The notes: generated by a model not told the origin, from the sequence alone. A stretch of 64,000 nucleotides of DNA from Herpetosiphon gulosus (GCF_039545135.1 NZ_BAABRU010000016.1:62001-126000); one strand, 5' to 3'. Shown: positions 27,001-36,409, counted from the first letter of the stretch. Numbers and translations: made by a program.

Positions 27001-30000
27001 ATCAAACCAACGCTCAGTTGATCGCCAGCACAGAGCACGCTGCTGGCTGAGAGCGGTTGGGTAACTTGGGTATTCAAGCGCAGGCTGGCGAGCCGATCAT
27101 TGGCTTTCGCCACATAAATGGTGCTCGGACTTGTGGCCAATTGATTCGCGCGAATGCTCTCAAGATCGAGCGTGGCACATTGGGTTGTGATCGGTTTGCC
27201 CAAATAACCAGCTTGTGAGCTATCGTGAAATTCGCTGGCGTTTTGTTCCTCGTCGAATTCAAATTTCAAAATTGGTGCTGAAGTCGTGTATAAGGTTTGA
27301 ATTTGGCTCGCGCTCAACACCACCTGATAAATCCGCAGATCATCCAAGTAGCCCCGATAGAAATCGCCACCATCGCCTTGATTTGCTCCAATCGTTGGAA
27401 ACTGCGAACTCATGCTGGCGTGGGTTCCATTGGCTCCAGGCAAGGCAGTGCTAGCAGCCAACTGACCGTTGATATAGACCGTTGCTAGTTGGTTGGCTTT
27501 ATCGTAATTGGCAACCACATGGCTCCACTGGCCTTCTGGTAGCTCAAATGGCACGATAAAGCTAGCATTGCCACCACTGGCGGTCGAGCCATCAAGATCG
27601 ATCGTGATCAAGAAGTTGTCATAGGCGAGGCGTAACCCAGTTGCATTATTGGGGTTGCGCAAATCGGCAATCGTGCCACTATTGCCATTGACCCATGCGG
27701 CAATCGTTGTGGCTTCAGGGCTACAACATTGGTCGCTGAAGCGCAGATGATCGCCATTGCCATCAAAATAGGCCGCTCGCTCGACATAGCCACGTAAGCC
27801 AGCACTCGGACAATCGGGATTGCTACAGTCGAGGTTAGTTTTATCGTAGCCCAAATTCGACCAATAGCTCACATTGCCAACATTTTTGAAAACTTGCGAG
27901 CCTGGCACATCTTCAAAGGGCAAGAAGATTGGCAGTTTGTTGGCGTTGAGGTCGGTTACCGGATAGCCAATGTTCTGTTGTAGGGCAATTGCGGTTTCGG
28001 CTGATTGCTCAAAGCGTTGTTGACTGCTGATAATGTTGGCATTAACTTGGGCGGTGCTGCTGACCACTTTGCTGGTTTGGGCAGGCAAGTGGAATGGCGC
28101 AAAATCGGCAGCGATCTTGATCGCCGGATAGGTGCTTTGCATCAAGAATTGCACTGCATCACGCTCGATCACCGCTGGAATAACCACCAACTCATCAAGT
28201 TGACCTTGGTAGAAGTTGCTGTTATTCAGGGCTGCGCCAATGCGTAAATGCGGAATATCGAGCCGATTGAGATGCCCAGTGCCACTGATTGCCAAGGTTC
28301 CATCAAGATAAAGTTTGAGCGTGCCAGTTTGTTTGTGGCGAGTGGCAACAACATGATGCCATTGATTATCGTTAACTGCGCCAGTTTTGATTGTGGTGCT
28401 TGTGCCGTCGCTGCTGCCAAGTCCAAACATTACTTGGCCATTGTTGCCAAGGCTGATGCCAAAATCGTTGCTTGGACTAAGCACGTTACCATCGATCAAG
28501 CCTGCGCCTTGCCACCAATTGCTCGCCGCGCCGCTGGTTTGGTTGCTACGCAGCCAAAAGCCAATGCTAAAATCTTCGCTGATGCTGCGATCAAGCAGCA
28601 AACTATCGTTAAGGCCATCGAAATTAAGCGCTTGATCATAACGACCATTTTGCTCAACGCTGGGGCAGGTGAGCAAAAATTCACAGCTGGCAACCCGAGC
28701 TTGGTTGACATGATTGCGCATTTCGCTATCAAACGGCGGTGCATCGAAGCTTAGGTTATAGCTACCTTGAATAAACAAATCATCGATCGAAGCCTTGAGC
28801 GGATTGGTATTAGCCACCGAGCGTCCGATGCGGCTGGGCGCTAGCTCCAACGCACCAATCGTAAATTGACTATCGATCAGCACTAGACTGCCGTTAGCAT
28901 AGACCATCACGCTGGAGCGGCTGCTGGAGTTGAAGGCAATCACAAAATCGAATTCAAGCTGAACCCAGGTGTTAAGGTTGGCTTGGCTGAAAATTGTGCT
29001 TGAGGTCAGGGTCGTGCCAGGTGAAATGTGCATAACCAACTGGCCGCTGGAATTAATCGTCAGATCCAAACAGTAGCTATTGCTGTTGGCGCAAACGGTA
29101 TCGAGCAAGCTGACGACTTGGCCGCTGGCTGGCAGTTGCTCAAGTTTGACCGCCATTCGCAAGTTGCGTTCACCAGGCGTAAAGCTGGCATTATTGGGCA
29201 AATTAAGATAATCATCGTTACCATCAAGCCGAATTGCTTGGCCCTTGAAGCCTTGTCGTTGATAACTTGGACAAGTGGCGGTTGTACCACAACTCAGCGC
29301 TTGTTGGTTGCCCGCTGTGTTGTGATAGTAATTGCCAGTATAGCCATAATCTTCGTTGAAATTCAGGTCAAGCACCCGCACATTTTTTTCGTTGGTTGCC
29401 CAGAGATAGCCCAAACTGCCTTGAAAAGCCTTGTTGTTGGCGTTCGCGCCCAACATTGCATTGCCGATATTCAAGCGTGGCCAATAACTATAATCCAGCC
29501 GACTATCTTGAGTTCCGTTGATCGAAAGCGTCGTGCGGCCCGTTGTATCGCTGAAATTGCGATAATCAAGCTGAACCTCAACCCATGTATTAAGATTGTT
29601 GGTGAATGAATAAACGCTATAGTGCGGTTTGCGCCATGTGCTATCGGTGGTGCTACCGTTGTAATAACTGCTGCTGGTGCTGCCGCCAACGCTGATAACC
29701 AAATTGCCAGCACTATTAATCACAATCTGTAAATCGCTGGTTGCGCTGACGACGCTACTATAAATTGTGGCGGTTTGGCCGGAAGCTGGCAACTGCTCAA
29801 GCTTGATTGAGAATTTGAGCGAACGTAGCATTTCGCCAGTTGCGATATCCGCATCAAGTTGCATCGGAATGATCAGTTGATCATCAACGCCATCGAAGCG
29901 CACGGCATAATCGCGACCGCTGAGCAATTCGCTGGTTGGGCAACGCTGGCCAAGACAATAGGCGGTTTCATTGGAGCCAGCACTATTACGATAACTTTGT

Positions 30001-33000
30001 TGGCGATCGAGCGTTTCCATGCGCAAGGCAATATTAGGATTCGTCAGATCGGGATCGCTGGTTTGGTTGTTGGCAGTCAGTTGGCCATTGACGCTTTGGG
30101 CCGGTAAGGTGTTGGAAATCGTGGCTTGATAGCTCAACTCTGCACCTGGAGCCAATAACCGATCATTGGGATTGTAGCGTCCTTGCATCAGATCGTTGAT
30201 TTTGGCGTTGCCGAGCGTGCGATCGAACACCGCCACTTCATCAAGTACTCCTTTGAAATTGTTGGCGGCTTCGTTGCTGTTGGAGTTACTACGGCCAACT
30301 TTTAATGTGTCGTTGGCGTTATCGCGGTTGGTGCTGCGATAGTTGGTGCTGGCTCGATTGGTGCGGTCAACGCCGTCGATGGAGATCGTCCCAGTCAAGT
30401 TGGGGTAATCCCATTCGACGGCCACATGATGCCAGTGATCATCGTTGACACTTTGGTTGCTGGTGATGTAGTTGTTGCCAAAGCCGACGAATGTTGGTTG
30501 GCCGTTGGCATTGATGTAGAACGATTTTTCGCCGCGTTCCCATGTGCTATCACCATCGTTTTTGGTGATGATCGCTTGTTTGGTGCTGGTAGTTTTGACC
30601 CACGCAGCCAGGGTAAAGCTGGCTTGGGCTAATTCGAGCATACCAACATTGCTATTCAGTTGATCGTTTGAGCCATCGAATTTAACCCCATTGGCATAGC
30701 GCCCAATCGCCAAACTTGGACACTGGGTTGGGCTACAACGCAGGGTGTGATTCGCGCCTGAGCTATCGGCAAAAGCTTGACTTTGTTCGCGCTCGCCAAA
30801 TTGCGCCAACAAACGCGGGGCGTTTTGCTCGTTGACGGTGAGTTGTTCGATCTCCACTAAATTATCAATCAATGAAGGATCGGTGGCGACCCACGGATTG
30901 AAGCCAAAGGTATATTCTTCTAAATCGCTGAGCGAATCGTTATCAGCATCGCTGCTATTGCCCGACCAAATCCGCGCTAGCTTGGTTTGGTTGCTGTTCA
31001 GATCGGTGTAGGCGATCAGCCAACCCTGTTTGAACTCAACATAATCAACTAGGCCATCGCTATCGCTATCGCGTTTGAGCGGGTTGCTATGGTAGGCATG
31101 CTCCTCAAAATCGCTCAATTGATCTTGATCGCTATCAGCATTAAGTGGATTTGTGCCGTTGCTTAGCTCAACATAATCTGATAAGCCATCGTTATCGCTA
31201 TCGAAGCGCGTGTCATCGGGGTCAACGCCGCCCAAGGCTTGGCTGATCAAACCATCGCCATCAGCATCTTTAATCTGGTTAAAGCGCAGATCGGCGTTCA
31301 TGTTCCAGTCGAGGTTGGCAAATTCTTCGATGGTATCGGGCAAAATGTCGAAATATTGAAATTCGCCAATGTTGGAATGGCTTGAACATTTGGTGTCGTA
31401 CCACGTGCAATCGACTTCAATGGTTGTGACCAACCAACAGCCTTCATAGGGTGCGACTGAAGCTTCGGTGATAAATAACTGCTGATCTAGTGAGCGATTG
31501 ATGCCTGTGCCAACCTCACTGAATGGCAAGGCTTCTGGCAGGCTAATCTCGGCGCTGGTTTGAATTTGGCGATTGCCAATTGCATCCCATTCGTTGCGCA
31601 TTTGATTTTGCGCCAGCGCCGCATGCTGATCGGTGGCGCTGGTTTGCAACCAATAACGGAAGGTTGCACGGCGGGCATCGCCTATGCTGAAATGATTGTT
31701 ATATTTGAGCGTGTTGGTGACTGCGAAGGTCATGCTCAAGGCATTCGAGCGCACAAACCCCAATTCAGGAAACTTCAAATCAATCGTTTTGCTGGTGATG
31801 CTGAGCCGATTGGGATCGCTCAGGTTATCGAGCAGATTGTTGGCTTCGTAGAGTTGATCGGCAATAAATTGGCTCATCCAATCGTTGAAGCCGCGAATAT
31901 GGAACAGCTTCAAGATCAAATCGACCAACGAAATAATTGCCACAATCAATGGCCCGATAATCGGGATAAAGGCAATCACCAACATCACAAAAATCATAAT
32001 GGTGGCAGCGATTGCTTGGGCTAAGGCCAAATTGAAGCTATGCGAACCCCAGCCAAATTGGCCGCTGGCCAGTTGGAAGATAAACACCCCCCAAATCATG
32101 GTCAGAGCAATCACCAAATTAACTGTGCCCAGCGAACGATTGGCTTTGGCCACCGATTGCAGCATGTTCAAGGTGGAAATTAATGTTGAGCCAGCCCGCA
32201 CAACCGCCGTCATTTGGCTGACGATCATGGTGATACGGGTAACCACCAGCAACATTGATGCAGCGGTCAGAATAATTTGGCTGGTTTTAATCAGGGTGGC
32301 GTTATTGGTGGTCAAGCCAATTAATAGCAAGGTTCCACCTAGCAAGGTCAAGCCAATCGAAAACCCAATCGCATAATTGGTGGCGGCACGAACCGTTTTG
32401 AGGCCTTGCAAGGTTGTCGGGTCGATCTTGTCGTGGCTGAGAGTGCGATCAAATTTGGCCCATTTATTGGAGGTTGATTGGGCTTTGCGCAGATTTTTAT
32501 AGACTTTTTGCAATTGCTCAGCATAGAGATTCGCAGTTGCCGCAAAGCCATGTCCACCGCTTGGGCTTGCATTGACAAACCAGGTTGCTTGATAATCCTG
32601 TTCGGTCAACGCATCGGCGCTTGGTTTCCAAACTGGTACGCTGTCGATCTCAGCCAGCCCCAAAAAGCCCTGATTGATACTGGCATAGAACAATTGTGCC
32701 CAAATTAATTTGCCTGATAACTCCTCGCCAACTTCATTTTGAATAAAGGCTTGATTATTGCGCAGCGTCGTTTCCAACAAGGTCAGATAATCATCAACTG
32801 CATAATTTTGCCAAGTGCCGTTAATATATTGATAGGTAGCCCAACTCATGCCTGCAATCGTAGTTAATTTAATTGTGCTGGGGTTGAGGTCAAGGCGGGC
32901 TAGTCCATTGATTAAACCTGCGCCATCTTGTAAATTCAGGCTGCGATTGCTTTTTTCTTGGGCAATCAGCAAGCTTGGGTTGGTTTGGCTGCTATAACTA

Positions 33001-35681
33001 TTAAATTGAGTTTCAAGTAGGTCGCTAATTTGCTGCATCGATACTTGCGAGAGGTAACCTTCGTGTAAGAAATTGCTGGTTTGCACCGCTAGATTGTTAC
33101 TATTGCTCGACCAGCTTGCAATTTGGCTGGCCAGATTATTGATGCGCACATCGCGTTGGCCGTTGCCTTGGCAGGTAGTGCCGTTGAGCGTATCACAATC
33201 GCGACCGCGAATAAACGTGTTATTGAGATTCCAGGCAACCATCCACAGCTCATCGTCAAGTTGCAAATTGCTGTCGCTGCTTGGTTGCTCGTAGATCATT
33301 GCGGTTTTTGCGCCATGATCTTCACTAACGCTCATGCCGGCGAGTGACCACTCTTCATCATAGAGCTGCACGATGCTCAAGTTTTCTTGGCGGGCGCAAG
33401 TGCTGGGGTCGGCTTCAGCATCAATACATTCATCGGTGATCATCTGCACTAGCCAAACCAAACGCACTTGTTGAGCCGCGCCCCAATTGGCCGTGCCGTT
33501 GCTGCCTTGTTCGGGATAATAGAGCATGCGAGCAGCGAAGGCCGCTGGATTACCACCCATGCTATTGCTAACCCGCACAACGGGCACATAGGCCAGCAAA
33601 TTGCCCGAATTCGTATCCAGATCGCGTATCGTAATGCCATAAGGATCAAGCTCGTTTGAATCGAGCCATTGATCAACGCCCACGCCAAGTTGGCGCTGAT
33701 TATTCTGGTAAGTCGTGGTAATTGGCAAGTTGGCATAATGGCCAGTGCTGTAGGGCATGGTAATTTCCAGCATTGGCACCATCATCACATCGCCATAATC
33801 GGCGTTGATCGCGTTGATTCGAATATCGCTGTTGGTGCTAGTGGCAAAGGTTGTGTCGAGCACCCGCTGAATTTGGCCTTGATTGTCGTTGGCGGGCCAA
33901 TCCAAAATCCGCGAAGAATAGCTCAAATGCTCAAGATCGGTTGGACGCAACTGAAAATCCACAAAGACTGGGCGGTTGGTTTTGAGGTTATCAATCTGCA
34001 ACTTGAGCGGATTTTGATCATCAAAAACTGTACTGCTCAGCAAATTGGGCGAAAGATCAACATCATCGTTAATTCCATCGTTGTCGTTATCGCGATCAAA
34101 CAGATCGGGCTGGCCGTCGCCATCAGTATCAGGGCAGATCGCATTGGGATTATAGGCATTTGAGGTTTGCGACCAAACACCACAATCGACGCTATCGAGC
34201 ATACCATCTTGGTTGCTATCATTACTGAGTGGGTCGAGATACCATTGCTGGCCTTGATAGCGAAAACCCTTAACTTCCAAGCCATCGGGAATCGAATCAC
34301 CATCGCTATCGCTGTTGCGCGGCAATGTGCCAAGTTGATTGACTTCCGCGCCATCGCTCAAGCCATCGCCATCGTAATCTTTGGCGTTGCTCACGCCAGT
34401 ACAATAGCCAGTGCTTGAGCCAAGCGTGGCACAGCTATACCAATCGTCTTCATCGGCATCGCTCAAGCCATCGCCATCGCTATCGCTGCCATTGCTGGCA
34501 AGTTGCTTGGGGCTGAGCGCTTGGGCTTCAGGTTTGGTATTGGGTTGCCAAAGGTTTTGGGTTTTGGCGATTGCCTGCTGTTGTAATTCGCCTTGGGCTT
34601 GTTGTTCAGTTTGTTCGGCCTGTTTGGCGATTTGCTTGCTGCGGGCGGCGGCAACATTCTCGGCTTGCAGCATGGGCGTGATCAACATAGCACTGATCAC
34701 GCTGGCAGCCATCATTGTTTGGGTGCGACGCTTACGCCAAAATGCGACAGCCAACGCCAAAAGCAAAATTTCCAAACATGGAATCAAGGCAATTTGGGCG
34801 AGTGGTTGCAATTGGTGTTGGGCTTGCTCAAAGCGATAGCCCAACCAACGATCAGGCTGTTGCCAAAACGAACTACTGGCTAAAGCCAAACGACTCTGAT
34901 CAAAATCGAAAAAATCGGAGCGAATGCTGGCACTAACGTTGGAACCATCGGCTTGGGTTGGTAAATTCAAATTTAGGCTCAAACGGCTGGGCAAGCCATG
35001 CTGATCAAGCCAGACTTCGCCTGTACCGTTCATTTGGGCATAGCTGGTGCTGGTATCAAGGCTCATGCCGACCGGTAGCTCGCCACGTTGGCGCAATTGG
35101 GCTTCGAGTTTGGGCTGCAAATAGTTGGCAAATTGTTCGCCATTGAAATTAAACGTGTAATGTTGAAACTCCAAGCGCAGATTACCAACGTTGCGAGTTT
35201 CATTACCAAGGCTGGTTATCTGCTCAAGCCCCGCTAAAAAGCCCAAGGGATCGCCAGCAGGTGCAAAGAGATCGCTTGATTGCTCGATTGGCTGCCAATT
35301 GCCAGTGCCATAGCGCCCAAAACTGCGGCCTTGCTCAATTTTCAGGGCAAAACTATTGCTAGCATGTTGCTCGGCATTGTTGGCAATTGTCATTTCCATA
35401 CGATCAGCGGCCTGATCGATCTCGCCATTGATGCTCAAACGCTCGGTGCGTTGCGGATTGGCTCCAGCGTTGGCAAGGCTGGGCGCGGTGGTTGTCGTTT
35501 GGGCCAGATCAATGCTATAGCGATAACTGCCACTGGTTTGCGCCAATTGCCATGCCCGCTGAATCGGATCATCGGCGCTTGGTAAGGCTTGTGGCGATCG
35601 CGCCAGCCCAGCCAACCCTAGACAAAGCAGCGTTAATAAACCGACGATTCGCCATGGCGTAAGCGGATTCAACCAGCCCAT
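24048..35681 (-). CDS. Giant (3877-residue) exported LamG/calcium-repeat protein with internal membrane segments
   Basis: The N-terminus has a signal-anchor (VGLLTLLCLGLAGLA) and a ~250-residue LprG/LolA-like beta domain, then one or two hydrophobic segments near residues 295-340. Thrombospondin-3-like calcium repeats (DSDGDGLSDADE, DTDGDGQPDLFDRDNDNDG) occupy ~395-550 and again ~1465-1600. Residues ~1085-1275 contain four or five strong membrane helices (FVMLVIAFIPIIGPLIVAII). About seven LamG-like domains fill ~1625-3600; most begin with a C-x3to5-CP pair and contain HHVA-type strands. Ig-like segments are interspersed. The last ~90 residues are a Thr/Ala/Ser/Pro linker ending RWYLPWVTVQ. 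Probably a surface adhesin anchored by its mid-protein helices. The ATG follows AAAGGG. Function is inferred only. Confidence 0.85.
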   Translation of the reverse strand: MGWLNPLTPWRIVGLLTLLCLGLAGLARSPQALPSADDPIQRAWQLAQTSGSYRYSIDLAQTTTTAPSLANAGANPQRTERLSINGEIDQAADRMEMTIANNAEQHASNSFALKIEQGRSFGRYGTGNWQPIEQSSDLFAPAGDPLGFLAGLEQITSLGNETRNVGNLRLEFQHYTFNFNGEQFANYLQPKLEAQLRQRGELPVGMSLDTSTSYAQMNGTGEVWLDQHGLPSRLSLNLNLPTQADGSNVSASIRSDFFDFDQSRLALASSSFWQQPDRWLGYRFEQAQHQLQPLAQIALIPCLEILLLALAVAFWRKRRTQTMMAASVISAMLITPMLQAENVAAARSKQIAKQAEQTEQQAQGELQQQAIAKTQNLWQPNTKPEAQALSPKQLASNGSDSDGDGLSDADEDDWYSCATLGSSTGYCTGVSNAKDYDGDGLSDGAEVNQLGTLPRNSDSDGDSIPDGLEVKGFRYQGQQWYLDPLSNDSNQDGMLDSVDCGVWSQTSNAYNPNAICPDTDGDGQPDLFDRDNDNDGINDDVDLSPNLLSSTVFDDQNPLKLQIDNLKTNRPVFVDFQLRPTDLEHLSYSSRILDWPANDNQGQIQRVLDTTFATSTNSDIRINAINADYGDVMMVPMLEITMPYSTGHYANLPITTTYQNNQRQLGVGVDQWLDSNELDPYGITIRDLDTNSGNLLAYVPVVRVSNSMGGNPAAFAARMLYYPEQGSNGTANWGAAQQVRLVWLVQMITDECIDAEADPSTCARQENLSIVQLYDEEWSLAGMSVSEDHGAKTAMIYEQPSSDSNLQLDDELWMVAWNLNNTFIRGRDCDTLNGTTCQGNGQRDVRINNLASQIASWSSNSNNLAVQTSNFLHEGYLSQVSMQQISDLLETQFNSYSSQTNPSLLIAQEKSNRSLNLQDGAGLINGLARLDLNPSTIKLTTIAGMSWATYQYINGTWQNYAVDDYLTLLETTLRNNQAFIQNEVGEELSGKLIWAQLFYASINQGFLGLAEIDSVPVWKPSADALTEQDYQATWFVNASPSGGHGFAATANLYAEQLQKVYKNLRKAQSTSNKWAKFDRTLSHDKIDPTTLQGLKTVRAATNYAIGFSIGLTLLGGTLLLIGLTTNNATLIKTSQIILTAASMLLVVTRITMIVSQMTAVVRAGSTLISTLNMLQSVAKANRSLGTVNLVIALTMIWGVFIFQLASGQFGWGSHSFNLALAQAIAATIMIFVMLVIAFIPIIGPLIVAIISLVDLILKLFHIRGFNDWMSQFIADQLYEANNLLDNLSDPNRLSITSKTIDLKFPELGFVRSNALSMTFAVTNTLKYNNHFSIGDARRATFRYWLQTSATDQHAALAQNQMRNEWDAIGNRQIQTSAEISLPEALPFSEVGTGINRSLDQQLFITEASVAPYEGCWLVTTIEVDCTWYDTKCSSHSNIGEFQYFDILPDTIEEFANLDWNMNADLRFNQIKDADGDGLISQALGGVDPDDTRFDSDNDGLSDYVELSNGTNPLNADSDQDQLSDFEEHAYHSNPLKRDSDSDGLVDYVEFKQGWLIAYTDLNSNQTKLARIWSGNSSDADNDSLSDLEEYTFGFNPWVATDPSLIDNLVEIEQLTVNEQNAPRLLAQFGEREQSQAFADSSGANHTLRCSPTQCPSLAIGRYANGVKFDGSNDQLNSNVGMLELAQASFTLAAWVKTTSTKQAIITKNDGDSTWERGEKSFYINANGQPTFVGFGNNYITSNQSVNDDHWHHVAVEWDYPNLTGTISIDGVDRTNRASTNYRSTNRDNANDTLKVGRSNSNSNEAANNFKGVLDEVAVFDRTLGNAKINDLMQGRYNPNDRLLAPGAELSYQATISNTLPAQSVNGQLTANNQTSDPDLTNPNIALRMETLDRQQSYRNSAGSNETAYCLGQRCPTSELLSGRDYAVRFDGVDDQLIIPMQLDADIATGEMLRSLKFSIKLEQLPASGQTATIYSSVVSATSDLQIVINSAGNLVISVGGSTSSSYYNGSTTDSTWRKPHYSVYSFTNNLNTWVEVQLDYRNFSDTTGRTTLSINGTQDSRLDYSYWPRLNIGNAMLGANANNKAFQGSLGYLWATNEKNVRVLDLNFNEDYGYTGNYYHNTAGNQQALSCGTTATCPSYQRQGFKGQAIRLDGNDDYLNLPNNASFTPGERNLRMAVKLEQLPASGQVVSLLDTVCANSNSYCLDLTINSSGQLVMHISPGTTLTSSTIFSQANLNTWVQLEFDFVIAFNSSSRSSVMVYANGSLVLIDSQFTIGALELAPSRIGRSVANTNPLKASIDDLFIQGSYNLSFDAPPFDSEMRNHVNQARVASCEFLLTCPSVEQNGRYDQALNFDGLNDSLLLDRSISEDFSIGFWLRSNQTSGAASNWWQGAGLIDGNVLSPSNDFGISLGNNGQVMFGLGSSDGTSTTIKTGAVNDNQWHHVVATRHKQTGTLKLYLDGTLAISGTGHLNRLDIPHLRIGAALNNSNFYQGQLDELVVIPAVIERDAVQFLMQSTYPAIKIAADFAPFHLPAQTSKVVSSTAQVNANIISSQQRFEQSAETAIALQQNIGYPVTDLNANKLPIFLPFEDVPGSQVFKNVGNVSYWSNLGYDKTNLDCSNPDCPSAGLRGYVERAAYFDGNGDHLRFSDQCCSPEATTIAAWVNGNSGTIADLRNPNNATGLRLAYDNFLITIDLDGSTASGGNASFIVPFELPEGQWSHVVANYDKANQLATVYINGQLAASTALPGANGTHASMSSQFPTIGANQGDGGDFYRGYLDDLRIYQVVLSASQIQTLYTTSAPILKFEFDEEQNASEFHDSSQAGYLGKPITTQCATLDLESIRANQLATSPSTIYVAKANDRLASLRLNTQVTQPLSASSVLCAGDQLSVGLINSDGSTSLIANKTIDVKAVGNGSAIFQQGSNRLTLRWTIDDQALYRHNPAPGTDGKIGRTVLFDGKGAIQVDRANAINNLQNQFTILAWIKPDTITDTTSLQRFIAAGRDNSVNGFGFGLSGSALNFGIFGGFKYSSSATVAPRVWQQVAVVFDASNDAKFYVDGEYIDTIAGSSVVPINSDDPLYIGASTDQQGLFNDQFRGQLDELTIYQRELSTAEIYNLYLRDLRWYRARSTSYLTIDNDQPSVSLLASNHYRANAPFQLAVSATDPSSRVSLVDMGVRGPQASDYVWTSVAVCAEAQANNAAWCPVIDPSEFGGAGIYQVIFRAVDAVGHETTSAATTLYVDGAGPIATLEHSQNWRELQPVANHDLQWTLALSGTISDPQLGSGIAGSGLEQTKVLIGLFDQQNRLIGSESWQQAQVSGERWSIDYHISGSRPSGSYRVEISAVDQVGNQLITALRSNQQQTLLLDARPPSVDLFQTIVATPLISETWQISGTLNELPSWHGAVASYHFETLAPRNDSSGNNQHASCNACPSSATGQFGMAASFNPANQQRLTVAATTSLNLSQASFSVWIKPAWNSSPGSAYSILALADSSNTRYNWQIASDYRSIRLFNGSTTSSISATIMPNQWQHVALVQTGSEWTAYLNGTHLGSVEQSFGTASNLPLQIGAAKPNSGFFNGQLDEVQIYERALSAREIYALAQTEHAGVNQAQIWLEPYHFDGSPSSEVWQAAPIQAQGTDLATWSYNPPAASEGFYQLHVRGNDAFANTNDERIIWRGSIDTQAPRVSINATQGGSGANSYTDYVISAEDLFIDENSLISPCAGSSISYGYYPNPARINRLSVNCRVNGHSQSVVIAKACDYAGHCSASSVDPLPTPTPTATATPTASTTAVPSATASATPTASATVVPSATSTAIATASATASATAIASLTATATATLTTTPSATPTATATVTATVSPSITPSPTPTIVRWYLPWVTVQ
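24095..24370. repeat. Low-complexity T/A/S/P-codon tract inside the giant gene
   Basis: This stretch encodes alternating Thr/Ala/Ser/Val/Pro residues (TATATPTAS-like) on the reverse strand and consists of degenerate hexamers such as GTTGCG and GTCGCG. It is a flexible, probably glycosylated, stalk before the C-terminal motif and a likely site of length change. Confidence 0.8.
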
Positions 35682-35747
35682 AATGCACCCTTTCCTGGGA
35701 ATAAATTGCAGATTACAACGTCAAAGGTCTTGTGAAATTATTTTTAT

Positions 35748-35762
35748 GACACATGGTGTGTC
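35748..35762. promoter_or_regulatory. Palindromic operator copy 1 (GACACATGGTGTGTC)
   Basis: Six-base arms GACACA/TGTGTC around TGG. It lies 67 bases upstream of the giant gene's start codon. An identical 15-mer occurs at 35813-35827. Confidence 0.65.
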
Positions 35763-35812
35763 TTTGATTTGATGAAAAATAGCAACCTGTTGAAATAGTT
35801 TGATTCAATTAA

Positions 35813-35827
35813 GACACATGGTGTGTC
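35813..35827. promoter_or_regulatory. Palindromic operator copy 2 (GACACATGGTGTGTC)
   Basis: Exact repeat of the 35748-35762 palindrome, 65 bases away centre to centre (about six helical turns), in the intergenic region shared by two divergent genes. This suggests a dimeric regulator binding both sites. Confidence 0.65.
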
Positions 35828-35911
35828 GAATTATAAAGATGAGTTGCAGGCTTGTCAAGCGGCAAGTTATGCTAGGATGCGGATAGGTGCAGCTTGATAG
35901 GAGAACGAACG

Positions 35912-36409
35912 ATGGAGATTAAACCGTTGGTGATCGGCTTGGGTACGCAGCGACGACTGGTTTTGCATTTTGTTGAACTTGATCTGCGAACGCAACGGGT
36001 TTTGGTCAGTCTAACAGTGAAGGATCACTGGTTGCGGGTCGAAGATTTTAGGTGTTGGTTTTCGCGAGCAACACTGGAAACGTTTGCTGAACAGGTTGAG
36101 CCTTGGCTAAAGGTTCGGACAACTGATGCAGCATTAATCAGCGATTTTGATTATGGAGAAATTAATAATTTTAGTTTGAAATTGCAAGTCCTTGGAGGGC
36201 GGGGCGATATTCGGGTGGTGTATGCGCTCGATGCAACTGAGCATGAATTTCTTGAGGCGAACGGAGAATTTGATTTCAATCTGGATTTTCTATGGCAATT
36301 TGTGACTGATATTCAACAAAATGTTGCTAGGCTTGAGCAGATCTGGAATGATCCTGTGCATTTGGCTACCTATCCTAATTTGTATCCTTTATTTGAACCA
36401 ATCGATTAA
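35912..36409 (+). CDS. Hypothetical protein
   Basis: I do not recognise this 165-residue protein. It has no signal peptide, membrane segment or cysteine cluster. It is rich in hydrophobic/charged alternation in the first half (RLVLHFVELDLRTQRVLVSLTV), which reads like beta strands, and ends with an acidic-aromatic helix (FNLDFLWQFVTDIQQNVARLEQIW). The ATG at 35912 follows AGGAG; an earlier ATG at 35894 lacks one. It is divergent from the giant LamG gene and may share the palindromic operator pair. A terminator follows at 36481. Confidence 0.7.
   Translation: MEIKPLVIGLGTQRRLVLHFVELDLRTQRVLVSLTVKDHWLRVEDFRCWFSRATLETFAEQVEPWLKVRTTDAALISDFDYGEINNFSLKLQVLGGRGDIRVVYALDATEHEFLEANGEFDFNLDFLWQFVTDIQQNVARLEQIWNDPVHLATYPNLYPLFEPID

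Noticed and set aside
28248..29609. Long forward-strand frames opposite the LamG region
   Set aside because: They are antisense shadows of the 3877-residue gene with no start signals or recognisable motifs.
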